A stretch of 64,000 nucleotides of DNA from Onchocerca volvulus (Eukaryota > Nematoda > Chromadorea > Rhabditida > Onchocercidae), in assembly GCA_000499405.2 (NCBI GenBank), contig HG738138.1, forward strand, positions 4,452,368 through 4,516,367, in the 5' to 3' direction. This document shows, one piece after another, positions 1 through 13,600 of this stretch. The translations under genes and the position numbers were made by a program. Within the stretch, counting starts at the first letter, position 1; each line of letters starts with the position of its first letter. Below the pieces are notes generated by a model. It was not told the DNA's origin and ran no database searches. It was given only the letters and a program-made list of their open reading frames with translations.

Positions 1-22
1 TGAATAAAATAGTCAAAGATAC

Positions 23-3000
23 CATTTTACTAGATAGATACTCCATTCCATTGGCAACTTGGTATCCGAATGAGATTAAATCACCCGTGGTAATCATTTT
101 ATCAGCCATCCGTACCTCATCTACTTCAATAGCCCACTGAGGCTTCAGCTCTGCCTATAATATAGTCCGGTAAATAAATTTATAATAAGATGTTCCGAAT
201 AACGAAGAAAATGTAAATTACGGATGTTACCTGTTACAAACAAAGATATATAAATGTTCTCATATTCTACTGCTAGTTTTATCTAAATTGGTAAATAACT
301 GATTATTCCCTAAACATTTTCACAGAAAGGCATTTTTAATAAGAGCAGAGAAACCAAGTATATTTGGGATTCATGTTGCGCGTTCCGCGTTGGTGTCAAG
401 TATCCATCGCTGCTCAACGGCTCTCTATTTACTTCAACTTCATTCAGAAAACCTGCACTATTTTTTGACAAATAATCTTTCAAATTGTCATTTTCGCAAT
501 ATTCCATGATCACGTAGAGCTGCCCACTGTAATACACAACTGTTTAGCTTATTATCCAGTCAATCCTTTGTTGAAATACAGAAACAAGAATAATATTATA
601 AAATGGACTGACCGCTTGAAAATATTTAATATTACCTGGACATTTGTTTCGTCACTGCGCCGATCAAGCATAGAACATTTGGATGAATACCAATAGCAAT
701 CATTATTTTTAACTCATCAGCAAGTGCCTTTTGATGATGTAAGTTACGTCCATCCCGTGGAGCTTTTATGGCCACTTTCAACACATCTGATACAGCTAAT
801 GAGTCGCTCACTCGAGGTTTTTTCAGTTCACCCAAATAAACTTGTCCAAAATGTCCTCCTCCAAGTAACTACAATATGTAATGTATTATTTATGATAATT
901 ATTACTGGAGACAGAACTGGAATTAAATAATTTTCATGAACCAAAAACACGGCCATATTTAGCCAAATTCCCTTAAACATAAGATTTTTGGTTATAAAGA
1001 ACAGCGAAGACAGAGAAAAACTGATTCATAAAACGTGTTACGAGAGCCTTTTATTGTCGTCAAAAGGCATAAAATGATAATAAAAATTCTATCTCATGAT
1101 AATATCGACAAATTTGTAGTGGAAACCCAAGCAATTTTGATCAAATATTTCTATTGATTATTTTTTAGATCCTTAGATCTTTCTAAAAATTTTTCTATCG
1201 AATTTCCAACACTGTACATAGCTACCAAATAAAACTAGAGAAGATATAAAAACCTGTTTAAAAGAAAGCTTATCCTTGCTAATTTCATATCTGCGGTCAT
1301 AGGGTAACTGTTCAACGCGCTCATGCAGCGGCTGCTTGAGATCAATTGATCCAGTAAGATATTCTCCATTCGACTCGCTCATCAATTGATTGTAGAGTGC
1401 ACGCAGTTGTTCCTTTTGTCGCTTACTTTTGCGATATTGTTTCAACAGGAAAACAAGTGCCAGAAGGAGCAAGAACAGCACACTAACTGTTACAAAACCA
1501 AGAGTCCACCAATATTTTGATGATCGAATATATGCGGGCTCATCGGTTAACTATAATAGTTATCAATATATACTTATCATTGAGCGTTTTTCGCAACTAG
1601 TTGATTGGATTTCAATGCACAGTTCAAAAATATTTCCATCAAACTTGCCTCAAGCCGAATAGAAACTTGTTGTGAACCAGCGCGATTTTTTGCAACGCAT
1701 GTATAAATCGCTTTATCTTCGACAATAACTCGAGGAAAATCAATTTTCTTTGTCAAACTACCGTAGCCATTATATTCGATGCCATTTTTAAGCCATCTGT
1801 AAAGTGGTTCTGGTTCTCCTTCAATAGGACATGCAAGTTCTGTCCTTTCTCCATATTTTGCCAGATGCTCATATTCTTCATTTGCTTCAATGATATATGG
1901 AGCAACTACTCTGTTTACCTAGAAATCAAACTCTAATTTTCTTCTCTCAGAATTTAATGACAAAACTTAAATAAAATTAAAGTTAAATAACCACATATAA
2001 ATTTTGGAAGCATGAATGGAAAGATCAAACCATTTCATTTTTTCAGATTTAAAAGATGCTTTTGATATTAATATTTCCTATGACACAAAGGTTAAGGTTA
2101 AAAATTTTCGGTAGTCTTTCGAAAATAATTAAACTTAAAGCATAATGAACTATTTAAAATATAGTACCGTCAAGCTCATTTATCATTAGAAAAATCAATG
2201 ATCAAACCTATGAAAATGAATCAAAAGATATCATGGATTGCGATTATGTTAAAAGGAAATGAAGTGAAGAAAAAAAGAACGAGCATGAAAATTTAGATCA
2301 TCTAACGATTCTGTCATGGCTTACTTTGATGTGCAATGTATAAGTGCGAGAAATATGGTCGTTTTTCGATTTGGCGATACAATGATAATCTCCGGATTGG
2401 TCCAAACTAATATTATCCAATGTCGTTTTGAATTTTTGAGAATATAAGGTGATAAACCGTACCGGACGTGATAACTGAACATTATCATGCACCCAACTAA
2501 CATCACTGAAATATGATATGTTCCCGAAAATACTAATAAGTTTTGTAATTTTCTTAGCGATATTTTTTGAGAGTTCTAAAAATTTTGTTCATTTTTTTCG
2601 CAACTGTGGTTTTTTTAACATGATATTTATTGACTCTATTGCGGTCACTTCAAGAGCTGAGACTGAAGAAGATATTGATATATTTGAACTCCAATAAGCA
2701 GCAGATAAGGTTGCAAAAGAAGTCTATGAATTTTGATATTGATAAGGGACAGTTTAAGTATGGCACTTTTATGCTGAGTAGAAGCAAACTAATATATCAA
2801 AACTTCGGATAATATTACTCTCTTGCTTTTCATCTAAGAAGTCAAAATACCAACAATTCATCATCCAGTGGCAGTATGCAAATCAGCTCGAGGTGATCTT
2901 TTTCATAGATACTACTGCCTTCATTAAGTAGATCAACTGGCTTTTTGGCAATGAAATATGCATTAATTGTCTCCACTTCTGAGATGACCAAGTCTTTTTC

Positions 3001-6000
3001 ATCTATCTGAATCAGATCAATTTAAGAAATAAAGCAGAGCAAAAAATACTTGGTATGAAAGACACATAGAGCTTAACAACAAAACATCAAAAACCGATTC
3101 AGCCAGTAAAATTTTTACAAAATCTTGAAGTAACATTGTTTTAACTAAAGCAAATAATATCCATGTTTATGACTTTTGAATTTTTCCCTTTGATAAAGTA
3201 GACAAAAATTTTAGAAAATACACCATCACGCTCTGATACTTCGAAACCATTGTATGATTTTTTCGTAATACAAGTGAAATTTCATGAGAAAGACAAGGAA
3301 CAATCAAAGATGTAGAGAAAAAAGAAAGAAATTGAAGAATTGAGCTTAGAAATTGAATAGTATAAAAATGAATCAAAATTGCAACAGATTTTCAAATATT
3401 GAAGAAAAAAAGAAGAAAAATCAATGAATGGCTAACATTTGAATACTGGACTGTATGAGCTGCTCTATAATCCCACTTTTTCTTTGCTTTTTTTTTTTTT
3501 TTTTTTTTTCCTACTCGAACCTCATACCATCTTTATTTACTTCCAAGAAAATCATTTCTATTAGGATTGCTAATTAATGAAATTACCTTCTTAGTTTCAT
3601 CATCCTCACAACGTATTCGCATATGTTCCTTTGCATATGTTATCCATTTTACAGCGGATTCATAAGTGAAACCAGACAATTCTTCATAGTCATCAGGTTG
3701 CTTCCATTCTCTATCCCTTCTGAATTTGCGAGTAAGAAAGTTATTTATGTATTCAAAAATTTGAATGAAAGGCTATGAAAAGAAAATCAGTATATGGATA
3801 TTTGAAAACTCACGTTTCATATAATAGACGTAACTTGCGAGGTATCGTATCTTTCACTATGCATGTAACAATTATTTTTGAATCGATCAGCACATGAGAT
3901 GACAACGGTTGACCGAACTGATCGTGAATAATAATGCGTGGTTGGATACTGATGGGACGAATAGATAATGTCCAGTTTTTCCGATAAACATAGTCCTCCG
4001 ACACTCTTATCACCAACTGATAACTGTAACACGTTTTCTAGTCCAAATATTATCAGGATAAGCAACGCTCACTATCACTATACTTCGTTCGAGCTTATTA
4101 CTGATTCCCACCCATCAAATAGTTATTTTTAAACAGTTATCTGATGGATAGAAGTGAAATATCAAATAACTATTTTTCCAATAGCAGTGAAGTGATTACG
4201 AAAGCTTAGCTGAATCCTATATTGAAAATCAACAATGAATTGCTGATGTAAATGAAATGAAACAAATTACTGAAGGTAAATATTAAATTGGATTGTTTCA
4301 TCAACAACATTCTTAAGGCATTTGCCACGTACCAGTATCATTTATTCCAACCACAGCGAAATTTTGGGCAGGTTGTTTGCTTGTAATGATGAAAATTGTA
4401 TTTGCTTGAAGTTGGAACTACTTCAAGCAAATACAGTTTCGAAATCTAAAAAATCATAACGCGGTCCAAATATCTGAGTTTTATTTTTAAATTTCAGTAT
4501 GAAATTATCAAAAAGACAAACGTCGCAGAATCATCAACAGCAGCGTTAATGATTGATAGTTCGTCTTCATGAATATCTGCATTCAGCTTACTTCTCACGT
4601 CTTTATCGATTTTCTCCACTAATTCTCCTCTCGATGATATCGTTTTCGAATACTAAAACTATCAACTTCAGAATATAGAAAAACAAATTTTGGATTAGAA
4701 ATTCTTACAATTTTCCCAAACCAGAAAGTCGAAAAAAAATTGAAATTACGGCATCATCTAACTAATATTTCAAGTGAGTCAAGAAAAGACATTGCCGCAT
4801 GCCGACTGAAACCAGGCAATTCGAACCTCGGGTGAATTGAACGGTATGCTTTCTCGACAGGATAAAAAATCCAAGTATGGTAATATTTCATGTGAAGTCA
4901 CGCCATTACTAAAAAAATACTGAATGACGGATAGTCCTAGTGACTAAACTAATTTGGATTTAAGATTTAAGAGACTTGGTTTATTTGATCTTTTTGAAAA
5001 AAACTGTTCGACATTGATGCTGGAAATCAAAACATAAATGATTGGAAGTGAAACAGAAAAAAGATCATCGTAGGAACAGGAAAAAAGAGTCCAGAATTGA
5101 ATCGAAATTAAAAATAATATTTTAAATTAAAAGTGAAGTAGCTGACGAAAGATATTTTGCTTAACAACAAACCTTTCTCCATTCAGACCTATATTCATCG
5201 CTTGGAAACGCTCTTGCCATATGGAACAATGTCACAGTGTCACCCTCTTCGAAATTAACATTTTCCGAAAAATCTATCACTTTCAGCTGTCCTCTTGTGG
5301 GTGACACTTGCAACCGATGCACACTACGTCGAACATCATGCATATCATCTTTATTTGTCACTATACATTCATAGTCACCAGAATCAGCCTCATGCAAATC
5401 TCCAATAAATAACAGTTTCCTGATACCATCTCTAATTTTCACATAGCGATTTGAAACAACATGACCCTAAAAATATTTCATTTCTTTAAGAGACCAAAAC
5501 TCACAATTTTAGTTGACTGTTATAACAGTGAAATATTTATGAAAAATGAACTGGTGCTGAAGAAATGAACTTATAAGAAAAATAGAAATTGAAACTGGAA
5601 TTTAAATAGAAATTGAAATCTTAAATTCTTCCCTTTTCTTTTCATTATAACGTCATAAAGCCTCAATTTAAAGAAAGAATGCAGTAATGTAATATAACAG
5701 ACTTTTAGTGACAAAGTAATGCTTGTCCTTCACTTTCACTGACAAACCAACAATAGTCTAGTCTTGCTAATTGCCACAAACAAATTCAATGCTTAAGATT
5801 CCACTACACAAAAATGGCTGATAAAAATGACCTTTCATACATCTATGTAAAAAGATGGCAAGTGAGCATTACAAAAATCTCAAATTCTTAAAACTCCTAT
5901 AACTAGGAATTTTTGATCACTAGAACATATATGAGTAGTGCAGAGTAGTGTCGTCAAATCAGACAGGAAATATCATAATGATATTAATGAGTGTAAAAGG

Positions 6001-8140
6001 AATTTTGAAATCTAAAGAAAGATTCGTAATTTCAAAAATTTTGATCTTCATTATAAACTTCAGCAGATATCAATGATTTGAAAGGACAACATACCGTTCC
6101 GTCTTCGCATTGAGGACATTTCCAGGTGAGTACATATCTAAATCCATCTCTTGTATGAAAGGTACAGTTCATTTCCAATTCCTGTCTAAGATAAGGCCAC
6201 ACACTTGACATTTCAATCACTGGCGAATCTTCGATCTCTTGATCATTTTTTATCGGCACTATTACCATTTCCGAAACATGGCCCAAATATTCGCAACGAA
6301 CCGGTATCTCCGTACGATCATTGAGAAGCCTTCGATCCACGACGAATCCAATCCTTAAAAAATTGTCGGGATGCAATACAACATGTCCAGCATAATATGC
6401 CGCAAACATGATCTTGATAATTCGTTATAATGAGGAAAAACAAAAATGTTAAAAAATTAATTCTCTAAATGACGAAATTTTGGTAGCTCAGCACGTTTTA
6501 GAATGGATGAACCTTGGATCAAATTGAATTCCTGTGGTCTGCTTTACATGATTAATGAACAGCTCCACACCGCTTTCAATGAATTTATCTGTTCTGCACG
6601 GTAAGACCACATTGAGTCCTCGGAGTGCTTTGGAAATAATCAGCGGACCAGAATTCAAGAAGGATCCTGTTTTAACTGACTTTTCACCTGAACTGTGTCA
6701 TAGTGATAAATTTTCATTGTGATTTTAAATATTATTCATGTATGATGCATATATGTTGTTTAGTCACTAGCTGTCTGATTAAAACTTGATATTTATTTTT
6801 GTATTTATATTTATTTTTTTATTTGGTATAAAATGGCCAACATAAACCATTTTTTTAAAAAACCGACAAATTCCGTGAAAATTACCAATTGAAAAAACTG
6901 ACTTTTATCATTGGATACATACACATATATGGAAGAACTGAAGCCGGAATGCTCTGCGACACACACATATTCACCTGTATCTGATCTTTTCAGTGGCTCT
7001 ATTCGTAAACTCCGAAATCCGATATCAAAACCGCTCTCTGTGACTCTGCTTGTTCGCTATAAATGAAACTGTTTGGAATAATGAAATCAATTTTTTAATG
7101 TAAAATGCTACGTATGAAAATTTGTATCATTCGATATTGAACGCTTCATAATTCTTCACCAAACTGATATTAGAAAAACAAGATTTTAGAGCCTAAATGC
7201 ACATTTCTCTATGATAAAATTGGAAATGATAAAAGATGATACTATCTGATTAAGCGTAAATTTCTAATACTGATCTTACTAATAAATCTAATTATCAAAG
7301 TTATTGTAAGTTTCGTATAAATTGAACAATACGAAATAAATGTATTATTCCAATTATTACGTAATCCTATTCCAATCAACATTTATACATTCGTCGTAAG
7401 AGCACATATACCACTTTCAGATGAAGTGAGAAAAAGTGCGCGTTATCCGCTTGTTTCAGACAACTAGCAACATATCCCACTCATCAAAGCTTATTTCCAT
7501 TTTTCAATTCTGATAATGATAATCTTGTGATTTTCTTACTAATGTAACATATTTTCTTGCTTATATTCTAGACCACAACTTTTGCTAGTAGTTTTATTAT
7601 GTTGCTAGTAGTTTATTACTTTCAACTTTACGCTATTATAACATCACCCAATACATTTAAAAGTTTTTTTTTTTTCCCTGCACTATTGATAAATAATTAT
7701 AATTAGAAAATTTACGACATGTAATTATAGGCTCAATCACTGAAGGGATTGCGTTACGAAATCTACAGTAAATTATGACAAGCGATCTTACGCGACAAGC
7801 GATCTTATGACAAGCGACTCCTGTACAACAGCGATTTTTGTCAATTCAACATTTGTGGAGAACAGATTGAACATTGTTTTTCTGTGTAGATAAAAAAATA
7901 AACCTCGTTAGGATCGAAGTCAATAGAGAGAGTGTTATTAGGTAATATCCATTTAACGGCTTCCATTGTTGAACAGTTCAATTCTAGTGCTTCGCCAGTC
8001 TTCCTCTCGATATATTGCTGACCCTTGTATTCTCGGAAATCGATATTTCCGATGATAACAGGTGCATAAGGTGATGCATCAGAAGTAATGAAGCATAAAA
8101 TAATAAACAAATGTGCTACAAAAGGATGGAATAAATGCAT
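23..8140 (-). CDS. VEGFR/PVR-like receptor tyrosine kinase, 3' end outside window
   Basis: Single-pass receptor kinase expected at the plasma membrane. Exons in transcript order: 8140-7904, 7056-6903, 6687-6513, 6412-6095, 5466-5173, 4652-4599, 4417-4329, 4023-3814, 3719-3587, 3006-2855, 2505-2325, 1918-1649, 1550-1254, 868-636, 526-355, 154-23. All junctions match in phase except 6513/6412. Seen: signal peptide from the ATG at 8140 (FVAHLFIILCFITSDA), Ig signatures DTGEYVC, DSGDYEC, DQSGDYHC and YTCVAKNRAG, then a helix (VSVLFLLLLALVFLL) and a basic juxtamembrane stretch ending LPYDRRYEISKDKLSF. The kinase has GGGHFGQV, VAIK, an alpha-C Glu in ADELKIM, HPNVLCLIGAV, and YVIMEYCENDNLKDYL with a Val gatekeeper, then a kinase insert. 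The fourth Ig-like region ends DTGTYQLVI and lacks the F-strand Cys, as in domain 4 of VEGF receptors. The catalytic loop lies beyond the left edge. The nematode VER family is the likely assignment. Confidence 0.88.
636..868 (-). other. Exon with kinase glycine loop and VAIK lysine
   Basis: This exon of the receptor kinase begins in phase 0 with LLGGGHFGQVYLGEL and ends in phase 2 after KQMS. It carries the ATP-binding glycine loop, the VAIK lysine, and the Glu in ADELKIM expected to pair with that lysine. The donor reads GTAATA on the minus strand. It joins in frame to 526-355, which holds the hinge. Confidence 0.9.
1550..1649 (-). other. Predicted GC-AG intron in the receptor kinase gene
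   Basis: The Ig exon 1918-1649 and the transmembrane exon 1550-1254 are both in phase 0. The only donor that keeps this frame reads GAG|GCAAGT, a GC donor with an otherwise ideal consensus. The acceptor is TTATAG. The nearest GT (GTTTGA, 4 bases downstream) would put the junction out of frame. Confidence 0.7.
4397..4435. repeat. Perfect 16-bp hairpin over an exon start
   Basis: Arms 4397-4412 and 4420-4435 are exact reverse complements with a 7-base loop. On the minus strand the predicted acceptor TAG (4420-4418) and the first exon bases (from 4417) lie at the loop edge. The upstream side has no normal pyrimidine tract. Confidence 0.85.
7775..7822. repeat. Short tandem repeat in intron 1 of the receptor gene
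   Basis: Three imperfect direct copies of a roughly 15-base unit built around gacaagcga(tctta) lie side by side in the first intron. No function is suggested. Confidence 0.6.
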
Positions 8141-8356
8141 CAGCCGCCGTCGACAAGAAGTACGGCAGTAAAATGATGGTAGTGGTGAGTAAGCAGGTGA
8201 AATGTAACGGTGCTCCTTTGTGGAGGAAATGGTGGGTGATGTAGCACGTAATGACCTCGGGCACACATGCCTGTCTGTTCCAAAACGAAAAACTTTTGCA
8301 CTGCTGCACTGCACTTCCTTCATTCTCACTGCAAAACTTCGCTTTATTGTCTTCAA

Positions 8357-10390
8357 CTTATAGCTCAGATAAGTTCAACCTGTAGCCAATGTCCGCTTAT
8401 GTATATCACCGTAGAAAGCAGCCAGCAGTCGCGGAATGTGATGAATGAGAGAAAATGCCGATGAGTCATCATGACTGTTCTTCTGAGAACTATGAGTCAG
8501 ACTGTTGACATTTGCGAGCAACTGCAGAAATCATTTCGGTTACAAAGACATCAACAATTCCGGCATGTATCAGTGTCACTGTGAGCGCTCTGGTGCTTCT
8601 GCGTCAAACATGTAAATATGTCGGCCCTTAGCGACAACAGCAATAGATAAAATTTAATACCACTTATCAGTGAGTTATCAAACTTTGTCAACACCACTCT
8701 CTTCCCATCCAACTATTGTTATGTCCTGCCACTTGCCACTTGTCACTGCCACACCAAGCGATTAATCTGCAAATCGTCTCAAAACTATTGATATTTTTAA
8801 TATATTTAGCGCTACAGGTATACAAACCGAGGACAGACAAGTATACATATACACAGGCATACACTTGCATGCCCTGCAATATAATTGAGGCATATTCGAA
8901 AATGACATTACATGGGTGTTATTCTCATAATCTCTTTAACTTCAATTTCTTACCTGTATTATATTACTTTGATAAGTTACTTTTGGTGGAGAAAATCGGT
9001 GTACATCTACTGATAATTTACTTTGAAGTTGGAAGACTTCGAAGAGCTTGTGGACGATATGTTTGACATTATCACAGTCTCATACAAAGATACCATGTTA
9101 AAACATCATTCATTTTAGATCAATTATCTCGAGAAAAATTTATCATCAGACAAGCGATTGCTAAGAAATGTACGATCCCGTGAAATCTCTCACAATTAAC
9201 TGTCTCCTCCTGAAAAGTTCAAATGATTATCAGCTAGCTAATGTTTTCCCATTTTTTACTAGGGAATTTAAGTGCTGCACAAACTTCATTCACTTTTACT
9301 CTCGCAGAAGTTCCGAAATTAGGGAGAGATTCAAGTAGATCACAAAGCCAATCACTATTATATCTTTGATTGTAGCTAATCCACTTATCGCCATTTTATA
9401 AAAGTATTATCCTTGAATGCCATGGACTATGGCACGGTATTTTAGCACAGGCATATCAGAAGGAAGCATTTCTGGAAGCGACGCTATCTGGAAATCAAAT
9501 TCTACAATTCTGTCCCTCCAGGTAATGATGGAGTAAAATCCAATCGCAGTGATAGTGCTACACGATCGCTGATCATTCCTCTATTTCATATTTCAAACAT
9601 ATCCCCAGCCAGAATCTGCGATTATTCGCATTTCACGCTCGTGATGCTTTGCAAATGCATAACGAAATCTATGAAGTTAATTTACATCGGGTCACTCTAA
9701 TACACGAAACAAATATATATGACCCGTATTTTGAGTACAATGAATTGTTCGAATTCAGTCTGGTCATTTCGTTTGTAAGTTAAATGCGTAAAATAAGCAA
9801 TGCTGAGGTTGTAATTTCAACTTATACAGAAATTTTATCTAATCTTGACTCTTTGCAGCTTTGTTAATGCATAAATCTAGTCTCATAGCCTGTAAAATGC
9901 TTGCAAAAAAAGAAGGAAAAATAGGGTCACTAAAAATAATGCTCTGCCTAAGCCTGAGCATATATTTGCAATGATAACCAATTGGGGTCACTAAGAGAAA
10001 GACATCTGTAACATTTGTCCGTTTGTCGGTCTGTCCATGCTCATTAAGAATCGTTATGTGTGTGTATATATAATGTATATGTGTGTTCGTGTGTGTGTAT
10101 ATAATGTATATGTGTGTTCGTGTGTGTGCATGCATGCATGTGTTGTGTGTGTGATCAGAAAGGTCATCTGCTTCATTCTTTTCAGTCACATTCGGATGAA
10201 TTTTTTGGAATTAGAGTTACGACTGTTCCAATGTCAATGTTTCATGCTTGAATATGACATGTTAAGTTATGGGTCTGTTTATCCAGAGCTTTCTGTAAAT
10301 TAACTGTTTGTAGATAACTAATAGACGAACTTTTATTTGGTATAGATCGATAATAATTAAGTCATTTGAAAAGGAGAGAAATGCGATTAA
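8357..10390. other. Gene-poor interval upstream of the receptor kinase
   Basis: This contains the presumed promoter side of the receptor kinase gene; no core promoter motif can be called. Two short coding-like stretches (about 9290-9350 and 9420-9525, plus strand, the second ending CAG|GTAATG) could be relics or isolated exons, but they cannot be linked into a gene. Confidence 0.4.
10058..10153. repeat. TG/TA-rich microsatellite
   Basis: Two direct copies of a unit of about 32 bases (a tgtgtgtg run, then tataatgtatatgtgtgttcg) are followed by short tg runs and gcatgcatgcatg. This is simple low-complexity repeat; any reading frames across it are spurious. Confidence 0.85.
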
Positions 10391-10448
10391 TGGCATGACT
10401 AAAAATTTTTATTTTTGAACTCAAAAGCATCCACCAGTATCACTAATT

Positions 10449-10658
10449 TCAAGTGTAAAAAACACCTGGATCATCAGGATTGTTAATTTTCCAACGATGT
10501 GGTAATGCGATTACACGATTATAGAGCAGTGCTTGCGAAAGGAGATTGTCGTTGTCCTGCTCGTCAAACCATTCTATCCGCAATATATCTGAGAAAATCT
10601 GCTGTATCGTATCGTCTACTAGCTCTTCCATTTCTACCTTACCATAGCGATCCGCCAT
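10449..10658 (-). CDS. Small acidic protein, function unknown (candidate single-exon gene)
   Basis: I do not recognise this 69-residue frame. It starts at an ATG (MADRYGKVEMEELVDD) and ends NNPDDPGVFYT before TGA. Its composition is mixed and acidic, with several Trp and Pro residues, unlike the Phe/Ile/Lys/Asn-rich chance frames typical of the surrounding AT-rich DNA. A CCTAG acceptor-like site lies 6 bases upstream of the ATG on the minus strand and could take a spliced leader. AATAAA (plus-strand positions 10408-10413) lies 36 bases past the stop. A second coding-like stretch on the same strand (about 10815-10730, containing EFGAVGGFVRSSDD) has no usable donor to join it. It may be a small gene or the last exon of a longer one. 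Confidence 0.5.
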   Translation of the reverse strand: MADRYGKVEMEELVDDTIQQIFSDILRIEWFDEQDNDNLLSQALLYNRVIALPHRWKINNPDDPGVFYT

Positions 10659-10699
10659 TGAAATCTAGGGAATGCCTCTTTACATTTGCTGAATAATCA

Positions 10700-13600
10700 A
10701 CTAATGGGAATTATTTCGTCTATTCTGGATATCATGGAAATCCATTTTCCCTTGATCTAATCTTCCTCAGCTGATCATCACTACTTCGAACAAAGCCACC
10801 AACGGCGCCAAATTCTTATGAATAATTTCAGTAGTCATATTGAAGAAAGTTTAATAAATCTGTGTACAGTCACCAGATTTCTCATGCCAATTCACATGCA
10901 TTTCGATGCAGTTATGTATTTTCCAAAAACGAGTATTTAATAATTTGAATAAAAAACAAATAATGCAACAGGTTTATAGTGATGAAATCGACCAATTAAT
11001 AAGTGAGAAACTCGGATTGATTGGCAGTTCCGCATATTGAGCTTCTATACTGGTTCAAAGGCTCTTTTGCAGAGAAAACAAACAAGCATCCAGCATGATC
11101 ATCCCATTTCTTTCGTTTATGTCAAGTAATCCAAGCTCAATGACCAACAGATTTGGCCAGTTAAGCTGATTAAGGGGTATATTTTGTCGGAAAAACCGAA
11201 AATATTTTTTGGAATATGAATATGACGAAATAATCCAAAATCTTTGTATTGTAGAAATACCTTTGTATAAGCAAACTTTTGACCTCTACTATATTTAAAA
11301 TATTGTAAAATTGTGTTGTGTTATGATGACGTGGAGCGAACAACTGCTATAGTTGACAAGTAGAAAATATGATTCTTTTGCATTGAAGTTAATATGTTAT
11401 AAATTAACCCTTAACTCTCTTTGTGCTATAAGTTAACATGTTGTAAATTGTAGTAGGTTTCACATGTCATAAACAACTTCACTGTAAGGAGTTCTTATAA
11501 GAGATTCATTCTTTCAATCCCTTGCTCTGATCGGTCAAGCATTCAATTGCTGTGATCAGTCAGGGCATTCAGTCCCTTGCTGTGATCGATATTCGACGAG
11601 CAACGCTTTCCAAACTTCATCAATTCCTAATATCAATAACCCAAAGATAACTTCCCTACTATCAAATACAAGTCCAAATTATCAGTTGTATTATCGATAT
11701 TTATCAATTCATTTTGTGCCCGTAATTGCGGCAAATAAAATTCGTCATGTCAAGAATTTCATCATACAACACAATCATCTATACCAAGTTCTAACCCCCA
11801 ACAAAAAATCTTTGAAATTATTTTCACGACACATTTGGCATGTACATTGCTTCTTCAGCACCATCGTTCATAATATATCATTTTCTGCAAATATACTTTA
11901 CGAAATGAATCGAAGGCTAATAACGCCAAAAGGCAATCATTTCTTTTTTATTCAATTCAATTCAAATTAGATGCATTCAAGGATCCAGAAAACTTTATAC
12001 TAGAAGTACCATTTGTATTAAGTTGGTTTAATTGGGAATATTCATAGCAAAACACCATCGCATAATTTCGTCAGTTTACTAGAATATGTATTCTTCCGTA
12101 CTCATGGTTGATAGCGATATCGTGTACAAAAATGCTGCTACCTTGAACACCATTTTGACATCAAGGAGAATAAGCCATTTTCTTTTTTTTTTTCTTTTTT
12201 TTTGCAAATCTTGCAAGTGAAAAATAGAATAAGAATTGGGATGCTAACTAAAAAATAAACCATTCAGAATCCAATCTGTTATTACCAACACTTCGAATAA
12301 TAGATCAGATCACGAAATCAACCCACTCAAGTTTTGATTGGTTTATTTGTCTGATTTTATTTACTAATTAAGTTCATATTAATTCAATGTGACTTCATTT
12401 GGCACAAATTAATTATAAGCAGATCTGTAGAAAATCACCAACTTGTGAACTCCATTTTCCTCTTAATCTCCTCACATCTCTCTTCCGTCTCTTAGCTTCA
12501 GTTCCATTTCAGAAGTATCTTAGCGACATCTTTATGTATTATGTGATTGGATGGATAGTAAGTACAGGATTTTTTATAAGGATGAAAAATATCCGCTAAA
12601 CTGACCGCAAAAATAGTTGTTGACAGTGAGGATAGATAGAGAAATGTAATGAAATGCTTGATTTAGCTTGCACAGATAACAACACTTCTAACACTTTGGT
12701 TTCATTTATCGTATTAAGATCAAACTTCTTTTTTTTTTTCTGTTCAATGGCTCTTGATGAAGTAATAAATGAAAATTCACGTGAACGATAATTCTAATGC
12801 AGGCAAGCAAGGATTAAAATATATAATTTTAACAATTAGATAAGTTACAGCAAATAGTTTTCAGATTATTTTTATTTGTTTTATCATTTGAATTGAACCA
12901 TAACTGATAAAATATTTAGGATTGGAATCAATTAAGCAGCAAAAGATTCTCATAAGTGATTTCTATACTCATCACAGTCAGGTTGAAATTCGTAAGATTT
13001 TTAAAATCTTACGAATATACCGTAAGTTTAAAATAATTTATACTTTACTACCTAGAATTGTTTAGAAATACTTATCCTATTTATTAAGATAAAAAAGATG
13101 GTATGAATGTCCCCCACACTTCTCCAATTCTCCAAAAACTCTTAATTAGCCAAAAATTCAACCTGTGGACTTGTGTTTGTTAGATGTTTTCTTTAATATT
13201 AGACCGTTCCACATTCTACCGCTGCTTAACAATTTCGCGGGTGATGCCATGGAGAGAAATCATTCTTAATAAATCGCAAATTTTCTGGACTGCGGGTTTT
13301 CGGGTTGTGACTATAATAATAAGTATTTAAGATAGAATGTTCACCAGTCACTAGTGGTTAATTTTAATGGAATTGCACCTGTTACTTTTATATATCTTCC
13401 TGAAGTCAATGACAATAGAAGCTAGATTAATTCTGCAGTTTATTTACTTATTGTTTCATTTTTAAGTGAGCAACAAATGTCATCATATTTTGTTACTTAT
13501 CAGTAGCATCTTGTTTATCATTATTTTTGAAACTGCTGTTATACATATGTTTTATCATAACTTTACATGAACAGAATGCACATGTTGCTGTTTCTTTGTG

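Noticed and set aside
8716..10303. Overlapping frames of 65-116 residues on both strands
   Set aside because: They run across simple repeats (TG/TA) or AT-rich DNA and have no splice context or recognisable domain.
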